A stretch of DNA of 64,000 nucleotides from contig NZ_JAYGHP010000004.1 in assembly GCF_034932065.1 (NCBI RefSeq), positions 241,585-305,584 of the forward strand. The letters are read 5' to 3'. Source of the DNA: Crocosphaera sp. UHCC 0190 (GTDB taxonomy: Bacteria > Cyanobacteriota > Cyanobacteriia > Cyanobacteriales > Microcystaceae). The position numbers and the translations under genes are program-made. Each line of letters begins with the position of its first letter. The stretch's first letter is position 1. Below, piece by piece: positions 42,784 through 52,844 of the stretch. The notes under the pieces are model-generated. The model did not search any database, was not told the DNA's origin, and was given only the letters and a program-made list of their open reading frames with translations.

Positions 42784-42839
42784 AGGCGGGATAAAGTACC
42801 TTGTCGAGTAATCTTCGGGAATAGGATTGAGGAGATTTC

Positions 42840-43223
42840 ATGTATTACATCGTTGAAACCAGGAAATCATTCAACCAAGCATCGACAGACCTTGAATTGG
42901 CGGTTATACATCATGGCTTTGGGGTTTTATGCGTCCATGACTTAGGAACGACACTTCGTGATAAAGGTATTGCCTTTGATGAGGAGTGCAAGATTTTTGA
43001 AGTTTGCAATCCGGGACAAGCTGCAAAGGTTTTGTCCACCGATATGCGCCTCAATATGGCGTTACCGTGTCGTATCTCAGTGTTTACGGAGAAAGGCAAC
43101 ACGAAGATCGGACTGATTAAGCCTGTGCAAATGCTTTTAGCTCTATCTCAGGATGTGGCATTAGCTCAAATTGCCAAAGAAGTTGAAGAAAAGACTATTC
43201 AGATGGTTGACGAGGCGAAATGA
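42840..43223 (+). CDS. DUF302 family protein
   Basis: A 127-residue protein with the DUF302 layout: YYIVETRKSFNQASTDLELA, HGFGVLCVHDLGTTLRDKGI, CKIFEVCNPGQAAKVLSTDM, ALPCRISVFTEKGNTKIGLI. These proteins appear near stress and redox genes; function is not known. It is preceded by GAGGAG. The next gene, the H+-ATPase, follows 107 bases later on the same strand. Confidence 0.88.
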   Translation: MYYIVETRKSFNQASTDLELAVIHHGFGVLCVHDLGTTLRDKGIAFDEECKIFEVCNPGQAAKVLSTDMRLNMALPCRISVFTEKGNTKIGLIKPVQMLLALSQDVALAQIAKEVEEKTIQMVDEAK

Positions 43224-43330
43224 AGACTCGCAGCCTTAATCATCGAAATTTGTACTGTGAAATTACAAACCATTACTCACGATGAATGATTAGCTAAAGC
43301 TTTGATAACTTAGATTTAAGGGGTCATTCT

Positions 43331-45820
43331 ATGACTATAACTCTCGATCAAGAAAAGCTTTCCGAGCTATCCTTAGAAGACCTAAAAAAGAAGTTAGGTA
43401 CATCTAATCAGGGATTAAGCAACACAGAAGCAATCCAACGACAATCTCAAGAAGGCTATAACGAGTTACCCGAAGAAACCGTTAGTCCAGTGATGCAGTT
43501 TCTCTCCCACTTTTGGGGGCCGATCGCCTGGATGATTGAAGCGGCGGTTGTTCTGTCTGCACTGGTGGGCGACTGGGTGGATTTTGGCATTATTTTGGCC
43601 CTGCTCATTGGGAATAGTGTGGTGGGGTTTTGGGAAGAATTTCAGGCAGGAAATGCGATCGCTGCTCTTAAGGCAAAACTCGCACTTAAAGCTAAGGTTA
43701 AACGAGATAATACTTGGACAACGATTCCATCTCGTGAACTGGTTTCTGGCGATCTGATTCGATTGCGTTTAGGAGATATTGTTCCGGCGGATGTGCGGTT
43801 TTTAGCAGGTGATCCTGTAAAGGTTGACCAGTCGGCCTTGACGGGGGAATCCCTACCCGTAGAATGCAAGGTGGGAGGGGTTTTGTACTCTGGTTCTATC
43901 CTGAAACAAGGAGAACTTGATGGCATTGTCTATGCTACTGGGGTTCATACTTATATCGGCAAAACTGCCCATCTGGTACAGTCTGCCCATACTGTTAGTC
44001 ATTTCCAACGTGCGGTCTTAAAAATCGGCGATTACCTGATTTTAATTGCGATGGTGCTGGTAGTCCTAGTGTTGATTGTGACGTTGTTTCGGGGTGATCC
44101 CTGGCTAACTACTCTGCGGTTTTTATTGGTGTTGACGGTGGCTTCTATTCCCGTCGCTATGCCTACAGTTTTATCGGTAACAATGGCTGTCGGGGCCCAA
44201 AAATTAGCGAAAAAAGATGCCATTGTTAGTCGTTTAGCCGCGATCGAAGAAATGGCAGGTATTGACATTCTTTGTTCCGATAAAACCGGAACTTTAACTC
44301 TGAATCAGTTAACATTAGGGGAGCCTTTTTGTCGGGAAAATACGACCCCAGAAGATGTTATTCTCAATGCCTCCCTTGCTTCTCGTGAAGAAAATGAAGA
44401 CCCTATTGACCTAGCAATTCTTAAGGAACTGAAACCTGCTCAACATTTGGATAATTATCGGATTGTCCATTTTCAGCCGTTTGATCCCGTCAGTAAACGC
44501 ACAGAAGCCACCGTTGAAAACTCTAATCGTGATCGCTTTAAGGTGAGCAAAGGTGCGCCTCAAGTTATTCTCAAACTTTCAAGTAATGTGGAGCAGGTAC
44601 AGCCTCAAGTTGATCAGGCGATCGATGAATTTGCTCGACGGGGATTTCGCTCTCTGGGGGTTGCTCGTACTGATGCTCAGGGAAATTGGCAATTTTTGGG
44701 AATTTTGCCCTTATTTGACCCCCCCCGCAGCGATTCTCAATTGATGATTCGGGAGGTACGCAAACTAGGCATTAGCTTGAAAATGTTGACGGGAGATCAA
44801 CAGGCGATCGCCAGCGAAACAGCCCATCAACTCGGACTCAAAGGAGACATCCTCGATGCCAGTTTACTAGAAAAAGCGGCTCCCCACCAAGCCGGACAAG
44901 TTGCTGATAAGATCGAAGCCGCCGCAGGTTTTGCCCAAGTTTTCCCAGAACATAAATATCACATTGTAGAAGTCTTACAACAACGGGGGCATCTCGTGGG
45001 CATGGCTGGTGATGGGGTTAATGATGCTCCTGCCCTCAAAAAAGCTGATGCTGGTATTGCAGTTTCGGGGGCCACTGATGCCGCCCGTGCTGCTGCTGAT
45101 ATTGTCTTACTCACTCCTGGACTCAGTGTCATTGTGGAGGCAATACAAGAAAGTCGCCGCATCTTTCAGCGCATGAATAATTATGCCATTTACCGAATCA
45201 CCGAAACGATTCGGATTTTGTTGTTTATGACCCTTTCTATTCTGGTCTATAACTTCTATCCTGTGACGGCTATCATGATCGTGCTGTTGGCTTTATTGAA
45301 TGATGGTGCGATTATCTCCATTGCCTACGATAACACCCGTCCCGCCAATCGTCCCGAAACCTGGAATATGCCCATTGTTCTTGGACTAGCAACTATTCTG
45401 GGGGTAACTGGGTTAGCCAGTTCCTTTGGGATGTTGTATTTGGGGGAACGCTACTTTAACCTCGATCGCAGCATTCTGCAAACGCTGATTTACCTGAAGC
45501 TCTCCATCGCTGGACATCTCACCATCTTCGTAACACGCACTAAGGGGCCTTTCTGGTCGATTAAACCTGCCCGAATTTTGCTAATAGCTGTACTAGGAAC
45601 GCAATTTTTAGCAACCCTGATCGCAGTATATGGCATCTTTATGACTCCTCTCGGATGGGGTTTGGCTGGCTTTGCCTGGATTTATGCGTTGATCTGGTTT
45701 TTGATTGCAGACTGGGTGAAACAGCGTGCCTACGGTGTGTTTAATCATGCCAAACCTGTCTATGTAACCAAGGGTTTTAGAACCTTGACTCAATGGTTTT
45801 CTCATTTTCTTTTTAACTGA
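43331..45820 (+). CDS. Plasma-membrane H+-ATPase, P-type (P3A class)
   Basis: An 829-residue P-type ATPase. The actuator motif TGES (SALTGESLPVECK, ~176-188), phosphorylation site CSDKTGTLTLNQL, MLTGDQQAIASETA and the hinge GMAGDGVNDAPALKKADAGIAV are all intact. The membrane core VASIPVAMPTVLSVTMAVGA matches fungal/plant PMA1-type pumps, and no metal-binding N-terminal domain is present. It exports protons at the cost of ATP and would help acid or low-energy survival. Central to the cassette; length is normal for the P3A class. Confidence 0.93.
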   Translation: MTITLDQEKLSELSLEDLKKKLGTSNQGLSNTEAIQRQSQEGYNELPEETVSPVMQFLSHFWGPIAWMIEAAVVLSALVGDWVDFGIILALLIGNSVVGFWEEFQAGNAIAALKAKLALKAKVKRDNTWTTIPSRELVSGDLIRLRLGDIVPADVRFLAGDPVKVDQSALTGESLPVECKVGGVLYSGSILKQGELDGIVYATGVHTYIGKTAHLVQSAHTVSHFQRAVLKIGDYLILIAMVLVVLVLIVTLFRGDPWLTTLRFLLVLTVASIPVAMPTVLSVTMAVGAQKLAKKDAIVSRLAAIEEMAGIDILCSDKTGTLTLNQLTLGEPFCRENTTPEDVILNASLASREENEDPIDLAILKELKPAQHLDNYRIVHFQPFDPVSKRTEATVENSNRDRFKVSKGAPQVILKLSSNVEQVQPQVDQAIDEFARRGFRSLGVARTDAQGNWQFLGILPLFDPPRSDSQLMIREVRKLGISLKMLTGDQQAIASETAHQLGLKGDILDASLLEKAAPHQAGQVADKIEAAAGFAQVFPEHKYHIVEVLQQRGHLVGMAGDGVNDAPALKKADAGIAVSGATDAARAAADIVLLTPGLSVIVEAIQESRRIFQRMNNYAIYRITETIRILLFMTLSILVYNFYPVTAIMIVLLALLNDGAIISIAYDNTRPANRPETWNMPIVLGLATILGVTGLASSFGMLYLGERYFNLDRSILQTLIYLKLSIAGHLTIFVTRTKGPFWSIKPARILLIAVLGTQFLATLIAVYGIFMTPLGWGLAGFAWIYALIWFLIADWVKQRAYGVFNHAKPVYVTKGFRTLTQWFSHFLFN

Positions 45821-45890
45821 TCTGAACTCAATGAGTGTACCAACTCAAAATCAAATATCTTACTTCAAAAATACATTTTTAACATGAACC

Positions 45891-46442
45891 ATGAACCGAA
45901 AAATCAAAATTATTTTTAATAGCTTGTTAGCAATAATTATCACCGTACTACTTGTGACTTGTGCATCACACCCGCCGTCGGTTGTGTCAAGTGGGACAAA
46001 TACCTTTCAATCAAACGGTGAACGCATTTATTTCACGGCCACGAGCGATCGCGGCACAAACATTACTTATACTTCGGGGCCGGATTTGGGCGGGTTCAGG
46101 GGGGATAATGGCTCATCAGGTGGCACAATGGGGGGTTCATCAGGTGGCATGATGGGGGGTTCGTCAGGTGGCATGATGGGTCGTGGCTACCTGACTTGTG
46201 CTTCCTGTCATGGTCCCAATGGTCGTGGGGGTATACATACTATGATGGGAATGCAGACAATGAATGCACCCGACATACGCTGGTCAACATTGAAAGATGA
46301 ATTCACCCCTGAGAAATTCCGCTTAGCAGTCACGCAAGGGCAAGATCCTGACGGAACACCATTAAATAATTATATGCCGCGTTGGAAAATTGGCAAAGAC
46401 GATCTAGCTGATTTGATGGCTTACCTGAATACATTACCTTGA
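45891..46442 (+). CDS. c-type cytochrome with Gly/Ser/Met repeats
   Basis: A 183-residue exported protein: a signal peptide with lipobox-like LLVTCAS, then three 8-residue repeats GSSGGTMG/GSSGGMMG (46110-46181), then one heme-binding site CASCHG (~105-110) with a possible axial Met in NNYMPRWKIG. It ends in DLADLMAYLNTLP, the typical last helix of a small cytochrome c. The Met-rich repeats might bind copper; this is inference. It follows the H+-ATPase by 70 bases. Confidence 0.8.
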   Translation: MNRKIKIIFNSLLAIIITVLLVTCASHPPSVVSSGTNTFQSNGERIYFTATSDRGTNITYTSGPDLGGFRGDNGSSGGTMGGSSGGMMGGSSGGMMGRGYLTCASCHGPNGRGGIHTMMGMQTMNAPDIRWSTLKDEFTPEKFRLAVTQGQDPDGTPLNNYMPRWKIGKDDLADLMAYLNTLP

Positions 46443-46491
46443 ATAGAAACAAGAATAAATTTACATAAACTTAGGATTAAGGAGTCAGAAA

Positions 46492-46854
46492 ATGCTGAAT
46501 ATACTCACTGATTTACCGGATCAAGTTTTAGCTTTTTCAGCAGTAGGAAATATAACTGCTGACGACTATGAAACACTTCTCATACCAATAGTCAAAGAAA
46601 AATTAAAAAAATACGGCAAAGTCCGTCTACTCTATCATCTTGGAACTGAATTTAACCATTTTTCTATGATGGCACTTTGGGATGATTTAAAATTTGGGTT
46701 AGCACATTGGAATGAGTGGGAAAAGATTGCCGTGGTCACTGATTCAAGGTGGTTGCGCGGGATGATTCAAATTTTCCGGTGGCTGATTCCGGCCAGATTC
46801 AAATTGTTTCAGAATAAGGAACTAGAGCAAGCACGTCAATGGATATCTAAGTAA
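46492..46854 (+). CDS. SpoIIAA/STAS-like protein
   Basis: A 120-residue protein, MLNILTDLPDQVLAFSAVGN then ITADDYETLLIPIVKEKLKK, VRLLYHLGTEFNHFSMMALW, and EKIAVVTDSRWLRGMIQIF. This is the SpoIIAA-like/CRAL-TRIO-related STAS family seen in many bacteria. AAGGAG precedes the ATG. No anti-sigma kinase is nearby. Last gene of the plus-strand cassette, followed by a terminator toward the convergent secF. Confidence 0.82.
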   Translation: MLNILTDLPDQVLAFSAVGNITADDYETLLIPIVKEKLKKYGKVRLLYHLGTEFNHFSMMALWDDLKFGLAHWNEWEKIAVVTDSRWLRGMIQIFRWLIPARFKLFQNKELEQARQWISK

Positions 46855-46856
46855 AA

Positions 46857-46900
46857 AAAACTCTATTAGATATTAATCAAATAGTCTGAGAAAGAGTTTT
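46857..46900. terminator. Two-way terminator between the cassette and secF
   Basis: AAAACTCT (46857-46864) and AGAGTTTT (46893-46900) form an 8-bp stem with A-rich and T-rich flanks. It sits between convergent genes. Confidence 0.6.
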
Positions 46901-46902
46901 CC

Positions 46903-47826
46903 TTAATTTTTTGCCAATTCCTGACGGTTACGCCACCAAGCGAGGAGGGTACTCGCAATAAAAATACTGGAATATGCTCCGGCAATAAACCCAATAATTA
47001 AGGCGAGGGCGAAATATTTTAGGGTTTCTCCCCCAAACAAGAAAATAGCAATTAGGGGTAAGATCGTGGTTAAGCTAGTATTAATAGAACGGGTTAAGGT
47101 TTCATTGACAGAAATATCAATCACCTGATTAATAGAAAGATCCGGTGAACCTTCAAAATTCTCTCGAATGCGGTCATAAATTACTACGGTATCGTTAACA
47201 GAAAAGCCCACAATTGTCAATAAAGAAACGAGAAATAAACTATCAATTTCTACCCCGCCTACTAATCCTAAAATAGCAAAAATACCCGCAGTCACTAAAA
47301 CATCATGAAACAGGGCCACAATGGCAAAAAACGCATAATCAAACTTAAAACGGATACTAAGATAAACAATAATGCCAAAGAAAGACACTAATAAAGCTAA
47401 AATTCCCGACTCAAATAATTCTTTCCCAATGGTAGGGCCAACCGTATCAATTTGAATAGTTTCAGGATCAAACGGCCCAATTTTATCGTTTAATTCCTGT
47501 TGTAATTGAGTCCTTTGATCCACATCAAGAGTTTTGGTACGAATTGAAAGAATATTTCCTTCTAAGACTTGAATGGTACTTCCTGCCAAATCTTGGGCGA
47601 CTAAAATATTTCTTACCTCTCCCGTATCAATCGGTTGATCACAGGTTTTCTCAACAGCACAAGCTAACTGTAATTGTAGTCTGGTTCCCCCAATAAAGTC
47701 TAATCCTGGACGTAATGGGGCCTTAAAAGTTGAATAAGAAATCACCATACCAATGAGCCCAGCTAGGATGATCAAAGAAGAAATTGACCACCATAACCGT
47801 TCCCATTTAATGACATTTAATTGCAT
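46903..47826 (-). CDS. secF: Protein translocase subunit SecF
   Basis: SecF with SecD uses the proton gradient to pull secreted proteins through the SecYEG channel. The 307-residue protein has six membrane helices, the N-terminal [15 protein letters not shown] (the D-F-x-G-G site), [20 protein letters not shown], and [16 protein letters not shown] with [17 protein letters not shown]. It follows secD by seven bases in the conserved cyanobacterial pdhB-secD-secF order. Confidence 0.96.
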   Translation of the reverse strand: MQLNVIKWERLWWSISSLIILAGLIGMVISYSTFKAPLRPGLDFIGGTRLQLQLACAVEKTCDQPIDTGEVRNILVAQDLAGSTIQVLEGNILSIRTKTLDVDQRTQLQQELNDKIGPFDPETIQIDTVGPTIGKELFESGILALLVSFFGIIVYLSIRFKFDYAFFAIVALFHDVLVTAGIFAILGLVGGVEIDSLFLVSLLTIVGFSVNDTVVIYDRIRENFEGSPDLSINQVIDISVNETLTRSINTSLTTILPLIAIFLFGGETLKYFALALIIGFIAGAYSSIFIASTLLAWWRNRQELAKN

Positions 47827-47833
47827 AATTGTT

Positions 47834-49240
47834 CTAAGATTTCGTGGGTAAATTAGGGCAAAATAGTTCAGGTTTTTTACGAACTGCTGGCAGTCCCAAA
47901 ACCGTTATTAATAGTAAGGTACGACTACAAGTTAAAGCAGTAAACATACTAACTAAAATACCGATCGCCAAGGTAAGAGCAAACCCTTTAACTAAGCCAG
48001 AGCCTAACCCAAATAAAGCAGCACAGGCGATCAAAGTAGTGATATTACTATCTAAAATACTAGAAAAGGCGCGATAAAATCCCGATTCTACCGAACTATA
48101 AAGAGTTTTACCAGCACGCAATTCTTCACGGGTTCGCTCAAAAATCAAGACATTAGCATCCACTGCCATACCAATACTGAGAATAAATCCGGCAATACCA
48201 GGTAAAGTTAAAGTGACACCAATGAGAGAAAAACAGGCTAGGGTTAATAACGTATAAACCCCCAAAGCTAAATCAGCAAGTAAGCCAGGGAGACGATAAT
48301 AAACCACCATAAAGATTAATACTAAAATTAATCCGGCCACCCCTGCATAAATACTGCGTCGGATACTATCTTTACCTAAAGTAGCCCCAACGGTACGATT
48401 TTCAACAATTTCCACCGGAAAAGGTAAGGAACCGCCCTTTAATTGAACTGCCAATTCATTAGCGGTTTCTGTGGTAAAATTCCCCGTAATGACAGCACTT
48501 CCCCCGGTAATTCCCGTATTAGCAAATTGGGCCCCAACCACAGGCGCACTAATTAAAATATCATCCAAAAAAATGCCAATACTGCGACCTGTTCCCGCAA
48601 TATTTTTAGTCAGTGCAGCGAACTTTTTACCCCCATCACCGTCAAAATCAAGAATGACTTCCCATTCCGTGCCTTGGGACGGTCCATAACGAGCATTTTT
48701 CAAGTTTTTTCCCGTTAAATCAACAGACTCAAATAAGTCTAAGATCGCTTTATTAGATATTTCTAAAGATTGGGTTAATTCCTCTGCCCTAGCAACATTT
48801 TCTGGGGTTTTCGTCGCCAATTTTAAGACGGCTAATTCTGCTTCTTTTTGCCGTTTAATCGTATATTCAGCATTAAACTGCCCTTCTGTTCCCTGACGTT
48901 GTTGACGAAACTCTAATTGGGCCGTTCCCCCTAAAACCCGTTCTGCTTGTTGAGGGTCTGTTACTCCGGGTAACTGCACCACAATTTTATCCTGGCCAAC
49001 GGTTTGAACAATAGGTTCGGCCACCCCTAACCCATTAACCCGATTTTCTAAGACACTCTTTTCTGCGGCCAAGTCTTCGGGACTAATATTGGGAACTTCT
49101 TTGGTGGGTTTAACTTGGATGGTTAATTGGGCCCCACCCCTGAGATCTAATCCCAATTGTAAAGGCAGGGCGGCCAAAACGGCGATCGCACCAACTACGA
49201 GGGCAAGAATTAAACCGATCAGCAAACGCTGTTTTTGCAT
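47834..49240 (-). CDS. secD: Protein translocase subunit SecD
   Basis: A 468-residue protein with six membrane helices and a large periplasmic domain. Landmarks are [17 protein letters not shown] at the first helix, [20 protein letters not shown]-type residues, [28 protein letters not shown], and [20 protein letters not shown] in helix 4-5. It is 15 bases after pdhB and is followed by secF. Confidence 0.96.
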   Translation of the reverse strand: MQKQRLLIGLILALVVGAIAVLAALPLQLGLDLRGGAQLTIQVKPTKEVPNISPEDLAAEKSVLENRVNGLGVAEPIVQTVGQDKIVVQLPGVTDPQQAERVLGGTAQLEFRQQRQGTEGQFNAEYTIKRQKEAELAVLKLATKTPENVARAEELTQSLEISNKAILDLFESVDLTGKNLKNARYGPSQGTEWEVILDFDGDGGKKFAALTKNIAGTGRSIGIFLDDILISAPVVGAQFANTGITGGSAVITGNFTTETANELAVQLKGGSLPFPVEIVENRTVGATLGKDSIRRSIYAGVAGLILVLIFMVVYYRLPGLLADLALGVYTLLTLACFSLIGVTLTLPGIAGFILSIGMAVDANVLIFERTREELRAGKTLYSSVESGFYRAFSSILDSNITTLIACAALFGLGSGLVKGFALTLAIGILVSMFTALTCSRTLLLITVLGLPAVRKKPELFCPNLPTKS

Positions 49241-49255
49241 GGTAAGTCCTTGATA

Positions 49256-50239
49256 TTAGATTCGCAGGGTCATTAATTTTTCCACTGCTTCAACGATTTT
49301 CGGGGGTTGAACAATGGTCAATCTTTCTAACATTCCATTGTAAGGGGTAGGAATGTCTTGAGAGGATAATCGCACCACGGGGGCATCTAATTCATCAAAA
49401 AAGTTATCATTAATTAGGGCAATTAATTCTGCGGCAATGCCCCCGGTTTTCATACATTCTTCCACAATAATCACCCGATGAGTTTTGCGTATGGAGTCCC
49501 CAATGGTTTGTAAGTCAAAGGGTTTGAGGGAAATTAAATCAATAATCTCCGGATCATAGCCTTCCTGTTCCATTTGTTTGAGGGCCTGTACACAATGATG
49601 ACGCATTCGAGAATAGGTAAGAATGGTTACATCTTTTCCTTTACGGACAATTTCTGCCTTGTCTAAAGGGACAATATATTCAGTTTCAGGGAGATTTTCT
49701 TTGAGGTTGTAGAGTAAAACGTGTTCAAAAAAGAGAACGGGGTTATCATCCCGAATAGCTGCTTTGAGGAGTCCTTTGGCATTATAAGGCGTAGAACAAG
49801 CCACAATTTTTAAGCCGGGAACCGCATGAAAATAGGCTTCTAACCGTTGAGAATGTTCGGCCCCTAATTGTCGGCCTACACCCCCTGGGCCACGAATTAC
49901 CATGGGAATTTTGAAGTTACCACCGGAAGTATAGCGCAACATTCCCGCATTATTGGCAATTTGGTTAAAGGCTAACAATAAAAAGCCCATATTCATGCCT
50001 TCAATGATAGGCCGTAAACCTGTCATCGCGGCCCCGACTGCCATTCCTGTAAAGCTATTTTCCGCAATAGGGGTATCCAAAACCCGTAAGTCTCCATACT
50101 TCTTACAGAGATCTTTGGTAACTTTGTAGGAACCCCCATAGTGGCCCACATCTTCCCCTAAGACAAACACTGTCTCATCTCGTCCCATTTCTTCATCAAT
50201 GGCTTGACGAAGTGCATTGAATAATAAAGTCTCTGCCAT
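49256..50239 (-). CDS. pdhB: Pyruvate dehydrogenase E1 component, beta subunit
   Basis: The 327-residue E1-beta subunit joins the alpha subunit to form the thiamine-diphosphate-dependent decarboxylase that feeds acetyl-CoA synthesis. Motifs: [57 protein letters not shown], and [17 protein letters not shown]. The alpha subunit is not in the window. First gene of the pdhB-secD-secF unit. Confidence 0.94.
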   Translation of the reverse strand: MAETLLFNALRQAIDEEMGRDETVFVLGEDVGHYGGSYKVTKDLCKKYGDLRVLDTPIAENSFTGMAVGAAMTGLRPIIEGMNMGFLLLAFNQIANNAGMLRYTSGGNFKIPMVIRGPGGVGRQLGAEHSQRLEAYFHAVPGLKIVACSTPYNAKGLLKAAIRDDNPVLFFEHVLLYNLKENLPETEYIVPLDKAEIVRKGKDVTILTYSRMRHHCVQALKQMEQEGYDPEIIDLISLKPFDLQTIGDSIRKTHRVIIVEECMKTGGIAAELIALINDNFFDELDAPVVRLSSQDIPTPYNGMLERLTIVQPPKIVEAVEKLMTLRI

Positions 50240-50809
50240 ATCTTTACCAATAACCCACCCTTGTCATCCTATCATCACAGCCTTACATTTTATCGTTTTC
50301 GGGAGCGCATGGCCATTTTTTCTGATCCGTTAGACATTAACCTAAGTTGGGTGAAAATTCAGGAGCATAGATCGCAATTATTCAGACAGAAAGCATAAGC
50401 AAAGCTTATTGATATGATTTGAAAGTTGTTTTTGCTAAATAAATACTTCCTTAAGATTTTGCTATAGAATAACTTAGATTGAAAAAGTAAGTTGCATCGA
50501 AAAAACTCTATGAATTGTCTAATTCGATCGAGCAAGATAGGCGATCGCTCACTTTTACACAGGTGGGCATCACCTTCTATCGAACAAACTTATTCCCGAA
50601 TATGAATCGCCACTGATTAACGCGATCATTTGCACTCACCGGAGCGATACCCTATCTCCCAGGACACGACGCACCGCGATGCAGATGCAATGGAGTGGCG
50701 GGTTGACTCGCTGCTCACCCGAATGCGTAGAGCCAGCCATCTAGGATTCGAGGCCCCACTTGCCTGCAGTCCTGACCCCTAATATCTGAATTTGAGGAGT
50801 AATTACAAA
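50240..50809. other. Intergenic region between pdhB and sbtA, with a composition change
   Basis: About 570 bases with no intact gene. Up to roughly 50580 the DNA is AT-rich like the left neighbours; from there to sbtA it becomes GC-rich. This change marks the left edge of the sbt block. A ribosome site GAGGAGT at 50794-50800 serves the sbtA start. I see no promoter I would commit to. Confidence 0.6.
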
Positions 50810-51895
50810 GTGGAATTCTTATCTGATTTCTTGACAAAATTCGTGGCGCAGTTGCAGTCCCCGACACTCGGCTTTTTGATTGGTGGCATTGTCATTGCCG
50901 CCCTCGGTAGCGAACTGACAATTCCAGATCCGGTCTATCAGTTCATCGTCTTCATGCTGCTGATGAAAGTCGGACTGACTGGTGGACAGGCGATCCGCGA
51001 CTCCAATCTAGTGGAGATGCTGCTGCCCGCGTTGTTTGCCGTTCTAATTGGTATCCTTATCGTGTTCATCGGGCGCTATACGTTGGCAAAGCTGCCGAAG
51101 ATCAGGGTCGTGGATGCCCTTGCGACTGCGGGTTTATTTGGAGCTGTAAGTGGCTCTACCATGGCCGCCGCCCTGACGATTTTAGACGAGCAAGGCCTTG
51201 CATACGAGCCCTGGTCCGCCGCCCTCTATCCCTTCATGGACATTCCAGCACTTGTGACTGCGATCGTCGTGGCCAGCATTTATCTCAACAAGAAGTCCAA
51301 CAACTATCTCAGCAAGGAAGAGTCTCTCAGCGATCGGGAGTATCCCGCCACCAGGCAAGAGTATCTCAGCAAGCAGCGCGGTACCGGAGGCAACCAGGTC
51401 GAGATATGGCCTATTATAAAGGAAAGCCTCCAAGGATCAGCCCTATCAGCACTGCTACTCGGCCTCGCTCTAGGCCTGTTAACCGAGCCGGAAAGTGTCT
51501 ATAAGACCTTCTACGAGCCCCTCTTCCGAGGCTTTCTTTCGGTACTGATGTTGATCATGGGTATGGAGGCATGGGCAAGGCTCGGTGAGCTACGCAAGGT
51601 AGCCCAGTGGTACGCGGTATATGCTTTTGTGGCACCTCTGATCCATGGATTTATCGCCTTCGGTCTCGGCATGATTGCCCACAAGTTAACGGGATTCAGC
51701 CTTGGCGGCGTAGTGATCCTGGCCGTCATCGCTTCCTCCAGTTCAGACATCTCCGGTCCGCCCACGTTACGCGCAGGTATCCCGTCGGCCAATCCCTCCG
51801 CCTACATCGGCGCTTCCACGGCCGTTGGCACACCGGTTGCGATTGCCTTGTGCATACCGCTCTTTACCGGGCTCGCCCAGGCACTGGGCGGCTGA
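50810..51895 (+). CDS. sbtA: Sodium-dependent bicarbonate transporter SbtA
   Basis: SbtA is a high-affinity, low-CO2-induced bicarbonate/Na+ symporter of the inner membrane. The GTG start at 50810, with GAGGAGT nine bases upstream, gives 361 residues: FLTKFVAQLQSPTLGFLIGG, FVIVFMLLMKVGLTGGQAIRD-type segment, GLFGAVSGSTMAAALTILDE, FMDIPALVTAIVVASIYLNK and, in the C-terminal half, SSSDISGPPTLRAGIPSANP. The central polar loop NNYLSKEESLSDREYPA is where SbtA is usually regulated. Base composition is clearly higher in G+C than the flanks. Confidence 0.96.
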   Translation: MEFLSDFLTKFVAQLQSPTLGFLIGGIVIAALGSELTIPDPVYQFIVFMLLMKVGLTGGQAIRDSNLVEMLLPALFAVLIGILIVFIGRYTLAKLPKIRVVDALATAGLFGAVSGSTMAAALTILDEQGLAYEPWSAALYPFMDIPALVTAIVVASIYLNKKSNNYLSKEESLSDREYPATRQEYLSKQRGTGGNQVEIWPIIKESLQGSALSALLLGLALGLLTEPESVYKTFYEPLFRGFLSVLMLIMGMEAWARLGELRKVAQWYAVYAFVAPLIHGFIAFGLGMIAHKLTGFSLGGVVILAVIASSSSDISGPPTLRAGIPSANPSAYIGASTAVGTPVAIALCIPLFTGLAQALGG

Positions 51896-51965
51896 TACCA
51901 AACAGGTTGCGGTCTATTGGGCTAAGATAGCATCGACAGATCGAGTAGATTAATATCTGTCTTGA

Positions 51966-52334
<369 letters not shown>

Positions 52335-52353
52335 ATCGACACGACGCAGACCG

Positions 52354-52382
52354 AAAAAGCTGGGGTCATGTCCCAGCTTTTT
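52354..52382 (+). terminator. Terminator of the sbtA-sbtB unit
   Basis: AAAAAGCTGGG and CCCAGCTTTTT form a perfect 11-bp stem with a seven-base loop. It begins 20 bases after the sbtB stop. Confidence 0.88.
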
Positions 52383-52540
52383 GTGGTCTTCTCTTAGACC
52401 TTACTGTTAGGTTTGAGTGACTTAGTCTTTCTCCTTAAGACACTCTCTATTCACCAGTGAATTTTCTGACAGGTGTTTCCATAGCAGCGGGCACTTGCCC
52501 GCCACCGCCACACACATTCGATCGGCATGGAGCGGACATC

Positions 52541-52786
52541 ATGAACAAGTTTGACCCAACTAAACTACGAACCAAATTTGACAACACCAGCGAAGGCTGG
52601 CTAGTGCAGGTATATAGGGGCGATCGCCGCCTGCTCTGCGTACTCGATTCCTCTCACACCTGGGCTTTTTTGTTGGGCTGTGGGTTCGGTCTTCTCCTGG
52701 CGGTGGGGTGGTTTAATCTCGCCAGTTACAGTCCGTCCAGGACTTATAAGCCGGCAACAACTCCCCCCGAAAAGTGGATTGATTAG
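52541..52786 (+). CDS. Small membrane protein beside sbtB, unknown function
   Basis: An 81-residue protein from ATG 52541 (MNKFDPTKLRTKFDNTSEGW) with VQVYRGDRRLLCVLDSSHTW before one membrane helix, AFLLGCGFGLLLAVGWFNLA, and a short polar tail. An earlier in-frame start at 52457 is possible but unlikely. It lies beyond the sbt terminator, with similar GC-rich composition. It may belong to the same transferred block, but a role with SbtAB is only a guess. Confidence 0.55.
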   Translation: MNKFDPTKLRTKFDNTSEGWLVQVYRGDRRLLCVLDSSHTWAFLLGCGFGLLLAVGWFNLASYSPSRTYKPATTPPEKWID

Positions 52787-52844
52787 CCATTCGTGACGGC
52801 TATAGCCAGATGTCAAGCCAGGGCAAGGCCCAACCTTACAGTAA

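Noticed and set aside
51607-51930. 107-codon frame overlapping the end of sbtA
   Set aside because: Shadow of the GC-rich sbtA frame; Arg/Cys-rich, without a ribosome site.
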